Shown here: piece by piece, positions 8,631 through 17,962 of the stretch | How positions within the stretch are numbered: the first letter of the stretch is position 1 | How the letters are laid out: each line of letters opens with the position of its first letter | DNA from: Pedobacter sp. | GTDB lineage: Bacteria; Bacteroidota; Bacteroidia; Sphingobacteriales; Sphingobacteriaceae | Length of the DNA stretch: 64,000 nucleotides | NCBI RefSeq assembly: GCF_031119335.1 | Contig: NZ_JAVHXT010000015.1 | Span: 52,896-116,895, forward strand | Direction of reading: 5' to 3' | Translations under genes and position numbers: made by a program | Notes under the pieces: generated by a model | The model's input: only the letters and a program-made list of their open reading frames with translations | Told to the model about the DNA's origin: nothing | Database searches by the model: none

Positions 8631-11600
8631 ATGAAAAAAAGATTACTCACGCTATTCTTGGGTTTGTTTTTTCTAGCTATTCAAGTAATCGCTCAACAGA
8701 AAACAATCACAGGAAAAGTTACCTCCATGGAAGATGGACTTCCCATACCTGGAGCTTCAATCAAGATTAAAGGGACTACTATGGGCGTACAAACACAGCC
8801 AGATGGAACCTACTCTTTAAGTGCCAAGCAGGGAGATATTTTGCAATTTATTTTTCTTGGAATGAAAACCTACGAAGCTACCGTTGGCAGTTCTTCGGTA
8901 ATCAACGCAAACCTAGCTTCAGATAGCCAAGCTTTAGGTGAGGTCGTTGTTACGGCATTAGGTATTAAAAAGGAGAAAAGAGCAGTTGGTTACGCAGTAT
9001 CTGATTTAAATGCAGAAGAGCTGATGAAGAACAAAAACACCAACGTTGTAAATTCCTTAGTCGGAAAAGTTCCTGGGGTTAACGTAACACAATTTGGTGG
9101 TTCTGCGGGAGCTGGAGCGTCTATTACCATTAGAGGGGGTACCTCTTCTTCTGAGGGAAGACAGAATCAGCCTTTATTTGTTGTGGATGGTATTATCTAT
9201 GATAACACAACATCAAGTACAGGTAATACAGGAACTGACGGGTTGTCTCGTAGTAATACAACATACTCTAATAGGGTGATGGATATTAACCCTGAAGACA
9301 TCGAAAATTTATCTGTGCTAAAAGGTGCAGCGGCTGCAGCCCTGTATGGTTCAAGGGCAGCTGACGGAGTAATCATAATTACCACCAAAAGAGGTTCAGA
9401 AGGGGCTACTAACGTTAACTATGCAACTAGACTAAGTACTTCTTGGGCGAATAAACTACCAGAAGTTCAAAAGGAATTTGGTGTAGGTGGTTACGCGGTA
9501 AATGGCGTTTTCGATGATGCTAATTCTTATAGCTCATGGGGGAAAAAATTGACTGCTGCCAATACTACCTATGATAATATAGGAACATTTTTTCAAAATG
9601 CAGGTGTTTTTGATAACAACATCAACGTTTCCGGAGGATCTAAAAATGGAACATTTTTTTTATCTGCATCTAACTTTGATCAATCTGGTATTGTTCCTAA
9701 TACTGGCTACAATAAAACAACGTTTCGCTTAAACGGTCAACAAAAATATGGTAAGCTAACACTTGATGCTAATATTGCTTATTCGATTGCTGATATGGAC
9801 AGAACGTTGACAACGGCAGGTTTGTACGGTGGAGGTGGTGTTGGAAGTATGGGGGCATTGTATAATTGGCCAACTATTTTCGATATTAGAAATTATATCA
9901 ATATAGACGGCACCCAATACCGTCCTTATGCAGCGACATTAGATTTGCAAAGTGATATGGATAACCCATATTGGATCATCAACCAAAATGAATTAACCTC
10001 AAGAACTAAGCGCATTACCGGTGGTATTAATGGAACCTATAACATTGCAAAATGGTGGGATTTAACTGCTCGTTTAGGTTATGACCAGCACACTACCGAT
10101 GATTATACCTACATTGCCCCTGGTTCGGCTGTTGCGCCAGCATATCAGAATGGTCGTTTAAGTAAAAATGATGTAGATTATTCGTTTTTGACAACTACAT
10201 TAATGAATAATTTCCATAAAAAATTTGGTGATTTCGAAACTCATTTGATGTTAGGCGCTACTACTGAGAATACCGAGACCTTAAGTCAAAACCATTGGGG
10301 TTATGGGTTTGTTACAGCGGGAACAATTAGTTTAAATAACATCAACAATACAAACAAGTTTTTTTCTGATAGAACTGTTCAAAGACGTTTATTCGGTGCT
10401 TATGGGGAAGCTGGTGTTTCTTATAAGAGCATCGCTTACTTAACTGTTACGGGACGTAATGATTGGTCATCTACATTACCAATTGAAAATAGATCATATT
10501 TTTATCCATCTGTAAGTGGATCGGTAGTATTCACAGAATTGATACCTAAAAACAATATTCTTTCTTATGGCAAACTTAGGGCAAGTTGGGCGCAGGTAGG
10601 TAAAGATGCTAATCCTTATTCTACATTAACTTATGTGAACTCGCCTTATGTTATTGGCTCGTATACTGCTGTAGGAAATCAGTGGTCTGCCGGCAACCCA
10701 ATACTTAAACCAGAAATCCAAAGCTCTTGGGAAGTAGGTGGTGAATTTAGATTTCTCAAAGGAAGAATAGGATTGGATTATACCTATTATCACAGTCAAA
10801 CTAAAAATCAAATTGCACAACCACGTTTGTCAAATGCAGGAGGCTTTATTTTTAGTTCGTTAAATACTGGATCTGTGATTAATAAAGGTATGGAAGTTGC
10901 GCTAAGTGGCAAGCCAATTGACCAGAAAGATTTTACTTGGGATGTAATGCTAAATTTTTCTTATAATAAAGGGAGATTAGGAGAGTTTCTAGCTGGAGTA
11001 GCATATTTCTATCCAACTGATGCTCAGTTTGGAACTGTAAAGGCTGCCTCTATTCCTAACGGTGGTTTTTTCCTTGGCATGACAGGTCAAACTTATGCTC
11101 GTGAACTGGATGGTAATGGAAAAGAAATTCCTAATGGACGTTATTTAGTTGACCCAACTACTGGATTATATCGAATAAATGCTAATAACCCAATTGTAGG
11201 TAATCGTGAGCCAAGTTTTATTGGTGGTATTAATAATAATTTCCGTTATAAAAAATTATCGCTAGCAGTGTTATTAGATGTTAGAAAAGGCGGAGCAATA
11301 TTTAACGGAACCGAATATGCTTTAGTTTCAAACGGATTAAGTAAAAGAACTTTGCTAAACGATAGACAGTCTGTGACAGTAACAGGTGTAAACAGTGCAA
11401 CAGGAGCAGAATTCTCACAAACTTATCATGCTGACCAGACCTATACGATTGGAGCCACTACCGTTGCTGGAACTGCAATGATTCAACGCTATTGGGCAAA
11501 TCATGCAGCTAACTCCTATAATTTTATAACAGATGTTAATTGGTTAAAATTGAGATCCGTGACATTATCTTATGATTTTGGTAGTTTAGTTAAGAAAGTT

Positions 11601-11786
11601 AAATTTATTAAAGGCTTGTCTGCTACTGCTGTAGGTACCAACCTTCTAACTTGGACGAATTATAAAGGTATGGACCCAGAGGTAAGTGCAGCTGGAGGTA
11701 CTGGAGGTTCAGGTTCAACAGGTATAGATTACCTTGGTGTTCCTGCCGTTGCTACATTTACATTTGGATTAAATGTTAAATTTTAA
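8631..11786 (+). CDS. SusC/RagA-family TonB-linked outer-membrane transporter
   Basis: A 1051-residue SusC-like importer. I place the start at ATG 8631 (MKKRLLTLFLGLFF), because the frame upstream opens only with a TTG and would add 14 residues before a normal signal peptide (cleavage near VIAQQ). A carboxypeptidase-regulatory-like domain (ITGKVTSMEDGLPIPGA) closely resembles that of the first SusC. The plug start is LGEVVVTALGIKKEKRAVGY, with SITIRGG and LKGAAAAALYGSRAADG. The barrel ends in LNVKF. It belongs to the 'LGEVVVTALGI' SusC subtype, which usually pairs with SusD-like_2 proteins, as here (12 bp gap). The substrate is unknown. Confidence 0.94.
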   Translation: MKKRLLTLFLGLFFLAIQVIAQQKTITGKVTSMEDGLPIPGASIKIKGTTMGVQTQPDGTYSLSAKQGDILQFIFLGMKTYEATVGSSSVINANLASDSQALGEVVVTALGIKKEKRAVGYAVSDLNAEELMKNKNTNVVNSLVGKVPGVNVTQFGGSAGAGASITIRGGTSSSEGRQNQPLFVVDGIIYDNTTSSTGNTGTDGLSRSNTTYSNRVMDINPEDIENLSVLKGAAAAALYGSRAADGVIIITTKRGSEGATNVNYATRLSTSWANKLPEVQKEFGVGGYAVNGVFDDANSYSSWGKKLTAANTTYDNIGTFFQNAGVFDNNINVSGGSKNGTFFLSASNFDQSGIVPNTGYNKTTFRLNGQQKYGKLTLDANIAYSIADMDRTLTTAGLYGGGGVGSMGALYNWPTIFDIRNYINIDGTQYRPYAATLDLQSDMDNPYWIINQNELTSRTKRITGGINGTYNIAKWWDLTARLGYDQHTTDDYTYIAPGSAVAPAYQNGRLSKNDVDYSFLTTTLMNNFHKKFGDFETHLMLGATTENTETLSQNHWGYGFVTAGTISLNNINNTNKFFSDRTVQRRLFGAYGEAGVSYKSIAYLTVTGRNDWSSTLPIENRSYFYPSVSGSVVFTELIPKNNILSYGKLRASWAQVGKDANPYSTLTYVNSPYVIGSYTAVGNQWSAGNPILKPEIQSSWEVGGEFRFLKGRIGLDYTYYHSQTKNQIAQPRLSNAGGFIFSSLNTGSVINKGMEVALSGKPIDQKDFTWDVMLNFSYNKGRLGEFLAGVAYFYPTDAQFGTVKAASIPNGGFFLGMTGQTYARELDGNGKEIPNGRYLVDPTTGLYRINANNPIVGNREPSFIGGINNNFRYKKLSLAVLLDVRKGGAIFNGTEYALVSNGLSKRTLLNDRQSVTVTGVNSATGAEFSQTYHADQTYTIGATTVAGTAMIQRYWANHAANSYNFITDVNWLKLRSVTLSYDFGSLVKKVKFIKGLSATAVGTNLLTWTNYKGMDPEVSAAGGTGGSGSTGIDYLGVPAVATFTFGLNVKF

Positions 11787-11798
11787 TTAAGACAGTTC

Positions 11799-13796
11799 AT
11801 GAAAAAGAATAAAAACAATAGAATAATATTATTGGCTTTTGCGCTAGTAGTTGGTTTAACATCTTGTAAAAAATGGTTAGATGTTAATGTAGACAAAGAT
11901 AACCCAAATAACAAAAGTGTATTATTACAGAACCGATTGCCCTGGATACAGCATTTTTATATGTACTCTGCAGGTGTGACAAATTTTCGTACGGCATCTC
12001 AGGCAGGCGTTTATTATAGTAACAATGCCAACACAAACTCTATAACAACTACCTGGAAGCCTGCAGCTGGTCTTACTACGACTCCTTACCAAACATTCTT
12101 TGTAACAGTATCATCAAATCTTACCGATATGTACGATTCGGCTAAAGAGAAAGGAGCTTATCATTATATGGCGGCGGCTAATGTGTTTCATGCGCTTGGA
12201 TTTATGCAGATGCTAGATCTTTATGGCGAAATGCCTTACACTGATGCGACTTATGGTAATCCTAGCCCTAAATATGATAAAGGTAAAGTTATTTATAATG
12301 GGTGTATGGCCAAGTTAAATGAAGCTATCAGTTTGTTTAGCAAAACACAAGAAGTGGGAGCACCAGCCCTAACGCCTGGAGATATGATGCATAAAGGAAG
12401 CGTAGACAAATGGATCAAATTGTGTTGGGGTCTGAAAGCTAGATATATGCTTAAGTTATCAAAAAAGTCGGATTTGTATAATGCTGATTCCTTATTTTAT
12501 TTTTTGTCAAAAGGCCCACAGTCTAATGCAGATAATGCTATTTTACCAGGTCTTAACAATAGTATGGTTCTTGATTATTTAATTGGCGATCCTGTGGTTA
12601 CTAATGGTAATTTTAATTACGCGGCATATGGAAACAATCAACGCATTTCCCAGTTTCATTATAACCTATTAACAAATATGCGTGGTGCGGCAGTAGTAGA
12701 TCCTAGAATGACTAAAATTGTACCAGCAATGATGACGAATGTTAGATTGACTAATGGTAGAGTGAGCAGCTTTGACTGGACTCGTTCTATTGGTGTAGAT
12801 TCTTATGGACCATCAACTAGATTGCTAAAATCTACAGCAGCATCAATTGCTTTACCTGTCTATGCAACAGCAAATACACCAATTACATACCCGATTGCCA
12901 ATGCAGCCGATCGTGCAGCCTTCATCGCAGATCTTATTGCTAAAGGGAAAACTTATTCAGTGTCAGGAAATAATGTCACTGTAACTTATCGAGCTGGCTC
13001 AATGTATATCAGTAGTACTAATTATGTATTGGCGGGAGATACTGCTTATGTAAATATGCGAAGTAATGCTATTGCAACATCTGGTAATGCCGCACAGCTT
13101 GAAAACGACGTAAATTGGTACGCCAATGCGCAAGCACATAGTGCTGGTGTTGTAGGCTCAACGGGTTCATTCCAAACTCGTCCAGTTTCTGATTTTGAAG
13201 TTTTAACCTATCACGAAATGTGTTTTATCCAAGCGGAAGCAGAAATGCGTAGAGGAGCTACAGGTGCTGCTCATTTAGCGTATAGGAGGGGAGTAGAAGC
13301 TCATATTAATATGATGCAAGCTAAGTTAACCGAATGGCAAAGTACTTATGGAAGTTCTAATCCTGATATGAGACCGATGAATCAAGCGGATATTACAAGC
13401 TACCTTTCAAGTGCAGCAGTGGTACAAAGTGCAGGAGACTTGACTATGCGTGACATCATGTTGCAGAAATATATTGCAATGGGCTGTAGTATTGAGAATT
13501 GGAACGATATGCGTCGTTTTAATTATAGTGCTGGTAATATTGGCGGCTTTGGCATTGTATATCCGGGTTATGATAGAGGACCTCTATTTACAGGTACAGC
13601 TGAATTACCAGGGGGAGCAAAAACAGATCCGAGATATTGGATGCGTCGTTGGAGATTACCTGCTACTTTAGAGTTGCAGTATAACACAACTAATGTTCTC
13701 GCTATAAATCCGCATGCAAACCAGTTATATATATGGTCTTTACCAGTTTGGTGGGACTGTGCAACCGATCAAGAATATGAAGGTTATCTTCAATAA
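11799..13796 (+). CDS. SusD-like_2 family outer-membrane lipoprotein
   Basis: A 665-residue lipoprotein (lipobox VGLTSCKKWLDVN, Cys25) of the SusD-like_2 (PF12771) kind. The features are the 'DKDNPNNKS' N-terminus, ANVFHALGFMQMLDLYGEMPYTDA and the C-terminal helix EVLTYHEMCFIQAEAEMRRGAT. It is longer than ordinary SusD proteins because of a beta-rich insertion near residues 340-450. It is the partner of the SusC ending 12 bp upstream. A terminator follows directly, so the pair forms a two-gene unit with no enzyme. Confidence 0.9.
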   Translation: MKKNKNNRIILLAFALVVGLTSCKKWLDVNVDKDNPNNKSVLLQNRLPWIQHFYMYSAGVTNFRTASQAGVYYSNNANTNSITTTWKPAAGLTTTPYQTFFVTVSSNLTDMYDSAKEKGAYHYMAAANVFHALGFMQMLDLYGEMPYTDATYGNPSPKYDKGKVIYNGCMAKLNEAISLFSKTQEVGAPALTPGDMMHKGSVDKWIKLCWGLKARYMLKLSKKSDLYNADSLFYFLSKGPQSNADNAILPGLNNSMVLDYLIGDPVVTNGNFNYAAYGNNQRISQFHYNLLTNMRGAAVVDPRMTKIVPAMMTNVRLTNGRVSSFDWTRSIGVDSYGPSTRLLKSTAASIALPVYATANTPITYPIANAADRAAFIADLIAKGKTYSVSGNNVTVTYRAGSMYISSTNYVLAGDTAYVNMRSNAIATSGNAAQLENDVNWYANAQAHSAGVVGSTGSFQTRPVSDFEVLTYHEMCFIQAEAEMRRGATGAAHLAYRRGVEAHINMMQAKLTEWQSTYGSSNPDMRPMNQADITSYLSSAAVVQSAGDLTMRDIMLQKYIAMGCSIENWNDMRRFNYSAGNIGGFGIVYPGYDRGPLFTGTAELPGGAKTDPRYWMRRWRLPATLELQYNTTNVLAINPHANQLYIWSLPVWWDCATDQEYEGYLQ

Positions 13797-13817
13797 CTGA
13801 TACTATGAATGATATAA

Positions 13818-13845
13818 CAGCCCCGAAATTTTCGGGGCTGTTTTT
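13818..13845 (+). terminator. rho-independent terminator after SusD-like_2 gene
   Basis: The stem CAGCCCCGAAA / TTTCGGGGCTG at 13818-13840 is followed by five T. It lies 22 bp past the stop codon of the SusD-like gene. Confidence 0.9.
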
Positions 13846-13869
13846 GTTACCAGACCTCAGCAAAATTCC

Positions 13870-13877
13870 TATCTTTG
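13870..13877 (+). promoter_or_regulatory. -7 box of small conserved gene
   Basis: TATCTTTG is an exact match to TAnnTTTG and sits 17 bp before the ATG at 13895. A TTTG at 13843-13846 is 23 bp upstream, slightly long for a -33 element. The position argues that translation starts at 13895 and not further upstream. Confidence 0.6.
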
Positions 13878-13894
13878 TCCAAAACCTTTTAATC

Positions 13895-14110
13895 ATGGCA
13901 AGTTTTACCCTTACATCTGAAAGCTGGAATAAAGTAAAGACAAAGTTCTTAAGGAAATATCGCGAGTTAGCGGCGGTAGAAATCAACTTTATACCTGGAC
14001 AAGAAGATCAGTTGGTGCAAACCTTGGCAAAATTGGTAAACAGAGATAACGCCTATATAGAGTTTACCATTCGTAAAGCTTTGGCAGATCCAGATGGCAA
14101 CCGTCTTTAA
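13895..14110 (+). CDS. small conserved protein of unknown function
   Basis: A 71-residue, charged, probably cytoplasmic protein (MASFTLTSESWNKVKTK...). I do not recognise a characterised family. The frame is open further upstream, but that part would cross the terminator of the SusD gene and the TATCTTTG promoter box, so the start at 13895 is preferred. It is predicted to be mainly helix followed by a strand (AYIEFTIRKAL). The gene stands alone between the SusC/D pair and the S41 peptidase. Confidence 0.65.
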   Translation: MASFTLTSESWNKVKTKFLRKYRELAAVEINFIPGQEDQLVQTLAKLVNRDNAYIEFTIRKALADPDGNRL

Positions 14111-14317
14111 TCATCCGCATACCTTTCTTATTCGTTTTCATCGTTATAAATAGTCTTTTTATAGTGATAAAGCTGTTAATTTTTTTGAATGGCTACAAGC
14201 TCTTGCGATGTAAGTTTGAAAAAACGTGATGGTTTTAGTAAATTTACTTTTCGTTATTTATCGTTTGTCCCTATTTGGTAATGACAAACACCAATAACTT
14301 TTTCATTATTAAACGAT

Positions 14318-16012
14318 ATGAAGAAAGTAAAAACTATACTCCTCTGCTCTGCTTTAGCCGTTACCTCGCTTACTTTAGCTTTTAAGGAAGATCTTTTTCA
14401 GGTTTCAAAAAATCTCGACGTATTTGCATCGATATATAAAGAAATTAACATTAATTATGTAGATGAAACCAATCCTTCTGAGCTGATGAAGCATGGCATT
14501 GATGCAATGCTAGGCAGTTTAGATCCTTATACGGAGTATGTACCAGAATCGGAGATTGAAGACTATAAACTGAAATACATTAGTACCCAATATGGAGGCA
14601 TAGGTGCGGGAACCTTAAATATTAATGGTAAGCTTTTCGTAAACGAGGTTAGTGAAGGTCATCCTTCCCAAAAAAATGACATACGCCCGGGAGATCAGAT
14701 TGTAAAAATTAATGGCGTAGAGATTGAAGGCAAAGAGCGATCACAGATTAGCCAGTTATTGCGTGGGCCAAAAGGTTCACCGGTTAATTTGATGCTTTTG
14801 AGGGATGGTACGATAATTAACAAGACAATAACCAGAGAAGAAATTAAACAGCCAAATGTTTCCTATTCAGGAATGTTAGATGATCAAATTGGTTACATCC
14901 GCTTAGATAAATTCTTAGAAAATTCTGGGCAAGAAGTAAGGGAGGCTTTAGAAAAAATCAACAAACAAAATCCAAAAGGCCTTATTCTAGATTTAAGGAA
15001 CAATGGCGGCGGTATTCTTCAAGAAGCCGTTAAGATTGTAAATCTGTTTGTAGATAAAAATGTATTGGTAGTTACACAAAAAGGCCGTAATCCAGAGAAG
15101 AGCGTTACCTACAGAACTACTAACAATGCCATTGCGCCTAATTTACCAGTAGTAGTGCTAATTAATGGTACTTCCGCTTCTGCATCGGAGATTGTTGCCG
15201 GCGCATTGCAAGACTTAGATAGAGGCATTGTGGTAGGGCAACGCAGCTATGGCAAGGGTTTGGTGCAGCAAACATTTAACCTGCCTTATAACAGTTTAGT
15301 TAAGGTTACAGTGGCAAAATATTATACACCATCTGGGCGATGTATTCAGGCGTTAGATTATGCGCATAAAAAGCAAGACGGATCTGCCGGAAAATTTGCC
15401 GATAGTACGTTGAAAGCTTTCGGCACAAAAGCTGGAAGAACGGTGTACGATGGTAATGGCGTTTTTCCAGATGTAGAAATAGAACCTGCCAAATACAGTC
15501 CAATTACTATTTCGCTATTTACTAAGAATTTGTTTTTCGATTACGCAAATTCATTTAAGAAAGCCAATAAAACAATTGTTTCTGCTAAAGAATTTCAACT
15601 CAGCGATGCGAATTACACGCAGTTTTTAGCATCATTATCTGATAAAGATTACACCTATACCTCAAGATCAGAGCGTTTATTGAACGAGTTGAAGAATGAA
15701 GCCGAGAAGGAGAATAAGGCAGCAACGGTGAAAGCTGATTTAGAAGCTTTAAAACTTAAAATGACTTCGGCTAAAAAAAGCGATTTAACTACGCATAAGG
15801 AAGAGATTAAACGAGCTTTAGAAACACAAATCATTAGCCGCTATTTTCACGAGAAGGGTAGAATAGAGCAGTCTTTCCAATACGATAAGGAAATTGCAAG
15901 GGCGAAATCATTATTTGGTAACCAGAGCCAAATGCTGGCAATCTTAAAAGGAGATGGTAGCCATAAAACTATAGGCAGTCCAACGTTAAAAGTAAGCGAT
16001 TCACAGAATTAA
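14318..16012 (+). CDS. S41-family C-terminal processing peptidase
   Basis: A 564-residue CtpA/Prc-type serine peptidase that trims or degrades periplasmic proteins. An N-terminal signal or anchor segment (LLCSALAVTSLTLAF) is followed by a helical region, a PDZ domain (YGGIGAGTLNINGKLFV...GDQIVKINGVEIEG, about residues 90-165) and the S41 catalytic domain. The motif GTSASASE places the nucleophile at about Ser288, and SYGKG places the general base at about Lys313; the 25-residue spacing is the one expected for this Ser-Lys dyad. A long charged helical tail (about 440-564) follows. It is monocistronic, with more than 400 bp of repeat-filled sequence downstream. Confidence 0.93.
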   Translation: MKKVKTILLCSALAVTSLTLAFKEDLFQVSKNLDVFASIYKEININYVDETNPSELMKHGIDAMLGSLDPYTEYVPESEIEDYKLKYISTQYGGIGAGTLNINGKLFVNEVSEGHPSQKNDIRPGDQIVKINGVEIEGKERSQISQLLRGPKGSPVNLMLLRDGTIINKTITREEIKQPNVSYSGMLDDQIGYIRLDKFLENSGQEVREALEKINKQNPKGLILDLRNNGGGILQEAVKIVNLFVDKNVLVVTQKGRNPEKSVTYRTTNNAIAPNLPVVVLINGTSASASEIVAGALQDLDRGIVVGQRSYGKGLVQQTFNLPYNSLVKVTVAKYYTPSGRCIQALDYAHKKQDGSAGKFADSTLKAFGTKAGRTVYDGNGVFPDVEIEPAKYSPITISLFTKNLFFDYANSFKKANKTIVSAKEFQLSDANYTQFLASLSDKDYTYTSRSERLLNELKNEAEKENKAATVKADLEALKLKMTSAKKSDLTTHKEEIKRALETQIISRYFHEKGRIEQSFQYDKEIARAKSLFGNQSQMLAILKGDGSHKTIGSPTLKVSDSQN

Positions 16013-16055
16013 TATAAAATGAGTTTTGTGCTTTCACACGTCACAGCAATAACGA

Positions 16056-16284
16056 AAATAGGTGCGTCATTGCTGCCTGTCCCGACTATTCCTATCGTGT
16101 GGACACATCTCGTTCCTCCCCCTTGAATCCCCCTCCAAAGGGGGACACGTAGCGCTTAAGCATTTTGCATATCCCCCTCTTCGAGGAGGCAGGGGGAGGA
16201 AATTGACATTTGCTAATATTTGTGTCCACACGATAGGACTATTCGGGAAATGAAGCGTATGGCTAAGCGGGAAAAGTGAAGCAA
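16056..16284. repeat. composite nested inverted repeat, copy 1
   Basis: The outer layer resembles the dispersed 'CGTCATTGC ... GAAGCAATCT' bacterial repeat. Nested within it is an inverted repeat whose 17-bp perfect arms (CCTATCGTGTGGACACA at 16091-16107, its complement at 16221-16237) extend outward imperfectly to TCCCGA. The interior carries further C- and G-run arms and the core GCTTAAGCATTTTGCAT. A second copy in the opposite orientation is at 48839-49085. It could be a non-autonomous mobile element or a structured REP-like unit. Confidence 0.8.
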
Positions 16285-16437
16285 TCTATCCAAACTTACA
16301 TCTTCCGAATACTTATGGTGATAACACCAACAATAGGAGGAATTAATTCAACGTAAGTCTTGGGTCTTTATTAGTGGTTCCTTTCAGATTATTCAGAGTA
16401 AACTCTCTTAATGATGGCAAAATATCATAAAACGAAC

Positions 16438-16467
16438 AAAGCCCGTAGCACAATACTACGGACTTTT
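16438..16467. terminator. bidirectional terminator-like hairpin
   Basis: Stem CCGTAG / CTACGG with flanking partial pairing. The T run is better on the + strand (CTTTTT) than on the - strand (CTTTG). It sits about 20 bp past the stop of the - strand NHL gene, so it probably ends that transcript and blocks read-through from the left. Confidence 0.6.
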
Positions 16468-16486
16468 TAATGCTTGGTAATTCTAA

Positions 16487-17914
16487 CTATTTTTTAGCTA
16501 CAACAGTTTCAGTATAAGAGATTGTTCCATCTTTATCTACTTGTGCTACTCTAATATAAGTCGCTTTACCTGCTTTGCTACCACCTTCTAGTTGTTGTAA
16601 ACCATCAGTATCTTTAGCACAAGCTACTACCATAGATACAACGAAGATTAACATACCTAATCTCATTAATCTATTTCTGGTAGCTGGCAATAATAATAAG
16701 CCTAGAAGACCAAAGCCTGCTAATACGGTCTCTCCCCACTGTCTAGAAAAACTATAAGCTATTTTTACTGACGAGTTGCCGTTTGTTGCTTTAGTAGCTA
16801 CAGTACCTAAATCTGTCCACGATTTTCCATCTGTAGAGCCTTGTACCACAAACTTATCATTGTCTTTTTCGCTTAAAGTATTCCAATCTACGTTTAAAAC
16901 TCCGCCTTGAATTTTAGCCGATAAACCTGTAAAGGTAACCGGTAATACTGCTGGAGTAATTTTACGTATGGTGTGGTTAAGTTGGTCAGCTAACCAAGTG
17001 TTGCCGCTAGCGTCAACCGCTACGCCCACAGGTTGGTTAAATTGTGCTGTAGCTGCTGCTCCATCGGTGGCACCAGCAGTGCCAGCACCTGCATATGCAA
17101 CTAAAGTCCCTCCTGGAGTTACTAGGCGTATTCTATGTCCAGTCGCTTCTGCTACATAAAGGATACCAGCCCCATCAATAGCGATGCCCATTGGAGTAGA
17201 AAGTCCAGTTACCAATGTAGTTACTACTCCTGCGGCTGTAACTTTGCGAATGCGATGATTATAACTATCTGCCACATAAATTTCGCTGCCATCTGCTTTA
17301 ACAGCAATGCCCCATGGTTGGTTAAAAGTTGCTGCTGTACCGGTACCGTCTGCACTGCCAGCCGTACCGCTTCCAGCTAGAGTTGTTACTACACCTGCAG
17401 GGGTAATTTTGCGAATTTTGTTGTTTGCTTCTTCGGCAACATAAACATTGCCTGCAGCATCAACAGCTACGCCTCTTGGCGAGCTAAATTGTGCACCTGT
17501 ACCTGTACCATCTGTACTGCCTGCGACACCGTTACCAGCAACAATAGATTGAGCACCTGTTGCAACGGTAACTCTGCGTATCCTGTGACCACCAGCATCT
17601 GCTACATAAAGCGTAGCGCCATCTGCTGTAATGGCTATACCTCTTGGTGCACTAAACCCAGTTGACAATGTACTTGTTACGCCTGCAGGGGTAATTTTGC
17701 GTATAGCATTGTTACCTTGTTCTGCTACATAAATGTTACCAGCAGCATCAACTGCTGTACCTGTTGGATGTCTAAACTGTGCTGATGTACCAGTTCCGTC
17801 TACACTCCCGAAGGTTCCTCCGGCAAAGGTGCTAACGGTTTGCGCTTTCGCGAAAATTGCTCCAAGAGTAAATATTACTGTGAGCAAATAGGGTGTGAAT
17901 AAAATTTTTTTCAT
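16487..17914 (-). CDS. secreted NHL-repeat beta-propeller protein with C-terminal membrane hairpin
   Basis: A 475-residue protein with a signal peptide (MKKILFTPYLLTVIFTLGAIFAKAQ). Six NHL repeats follow (about residues 30-325; each has the pattern 'P.G.AVDAAGN.YVAE..N..IRKITPAG') and should fold as a six-bladed propeller. A short FN3-like start (KFVVQGSTDGKSWTDLGTVA) comes next, then two hydrophobic segments (VLAGFGLLGLLLLPA and LGMLIFVVSMVVACA) separated by RNRLMR. The tail YIRVAQVDKDGTISYTETVVAKK looks like the final strands of the same FN3-like domain. The interruption is unusual (see findings). Ligand and role are unknown; NHL propellers commonly mediate protein or glycan contacts. Confidence 0.85.
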   Translation of the reverse strand: MKKILFTPYLLTVIFTLGAIFAKAQTVSTFAGGTFGSVDGTGTSAQFRHPTGTAVDAAGNIYVAEQGNNAIRKITPAGVTSTLSTGFSAPRGIAITADGATLYVADAGGHRIRRVTVATGAQSIVAGNGVAGSTDGTGTGAQFSSPRGVAVDAAGNVYVAEEANNKIRKITPAGVVTTLAGSGTAGSADGTGTAATFNQPWGIAVKADGSEIYVADSYNHRIRKVTAAGVVTTLVTGLSTPMGIAIDGAGILYVAEATGHRIRLVTPGGTLVAYAGAGTAGATDGAAATAQFNQPVGVAVDASGNTWLADQLNHTIRKITPAVLPVTFTGLSAKIQGGVLNVDWNTLSEKDNDKFVVQGSTDGKSWTDLGTVATKATNGNSSVKIAYSFSRQWGETVLAGFGLLGLLLLPATRNRLMRLGMLIFVVSMVVACAKDTDGLQQLEGGSKAGKATYIRVAQVDKDGTISYTETVVAKK

Positions 17915-17954
17915 GGTGAGTAGGGCGTTTTTAATTGTTAAAAAAATTAGACTG

Positions 17955-17962
17955 CAAAGGTA
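17955..17962 (-). promoter_or_regulatory. -7 box of the NHL gene
   Basis: On the minus strand this reads TACCTTTG, an exact TAnnTTTG match, about 40 bp before the ATG at 17914. No clear -33 TTG is found at the usual distance. Confidence 0.5.

Larger units (their letters stand above)
16013..16486. other. 474-bp intergenic region with nested repeat
   Basis: Gene-free interval between the S41 peptidase and the convergent NHL gene. It contains the composite inverted repeat (16056-16284) and a bidirectional hairpin near the NHL stop. I see no conserved frame; a short frame inside the repeat is an artefact of the repeat sequence. Confidence 0.7.

Noticed and set aside
16487..17914. Frameshift or gene fusion as the explanation for the split C-terminal domain of the NHL protein
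   Set aside because: The frame is open throughout and codon use is uniform. The tail after the hydrophobic hairpin continues the expected FN3-like pattern, which argues for a real insertion and not a sequence error.
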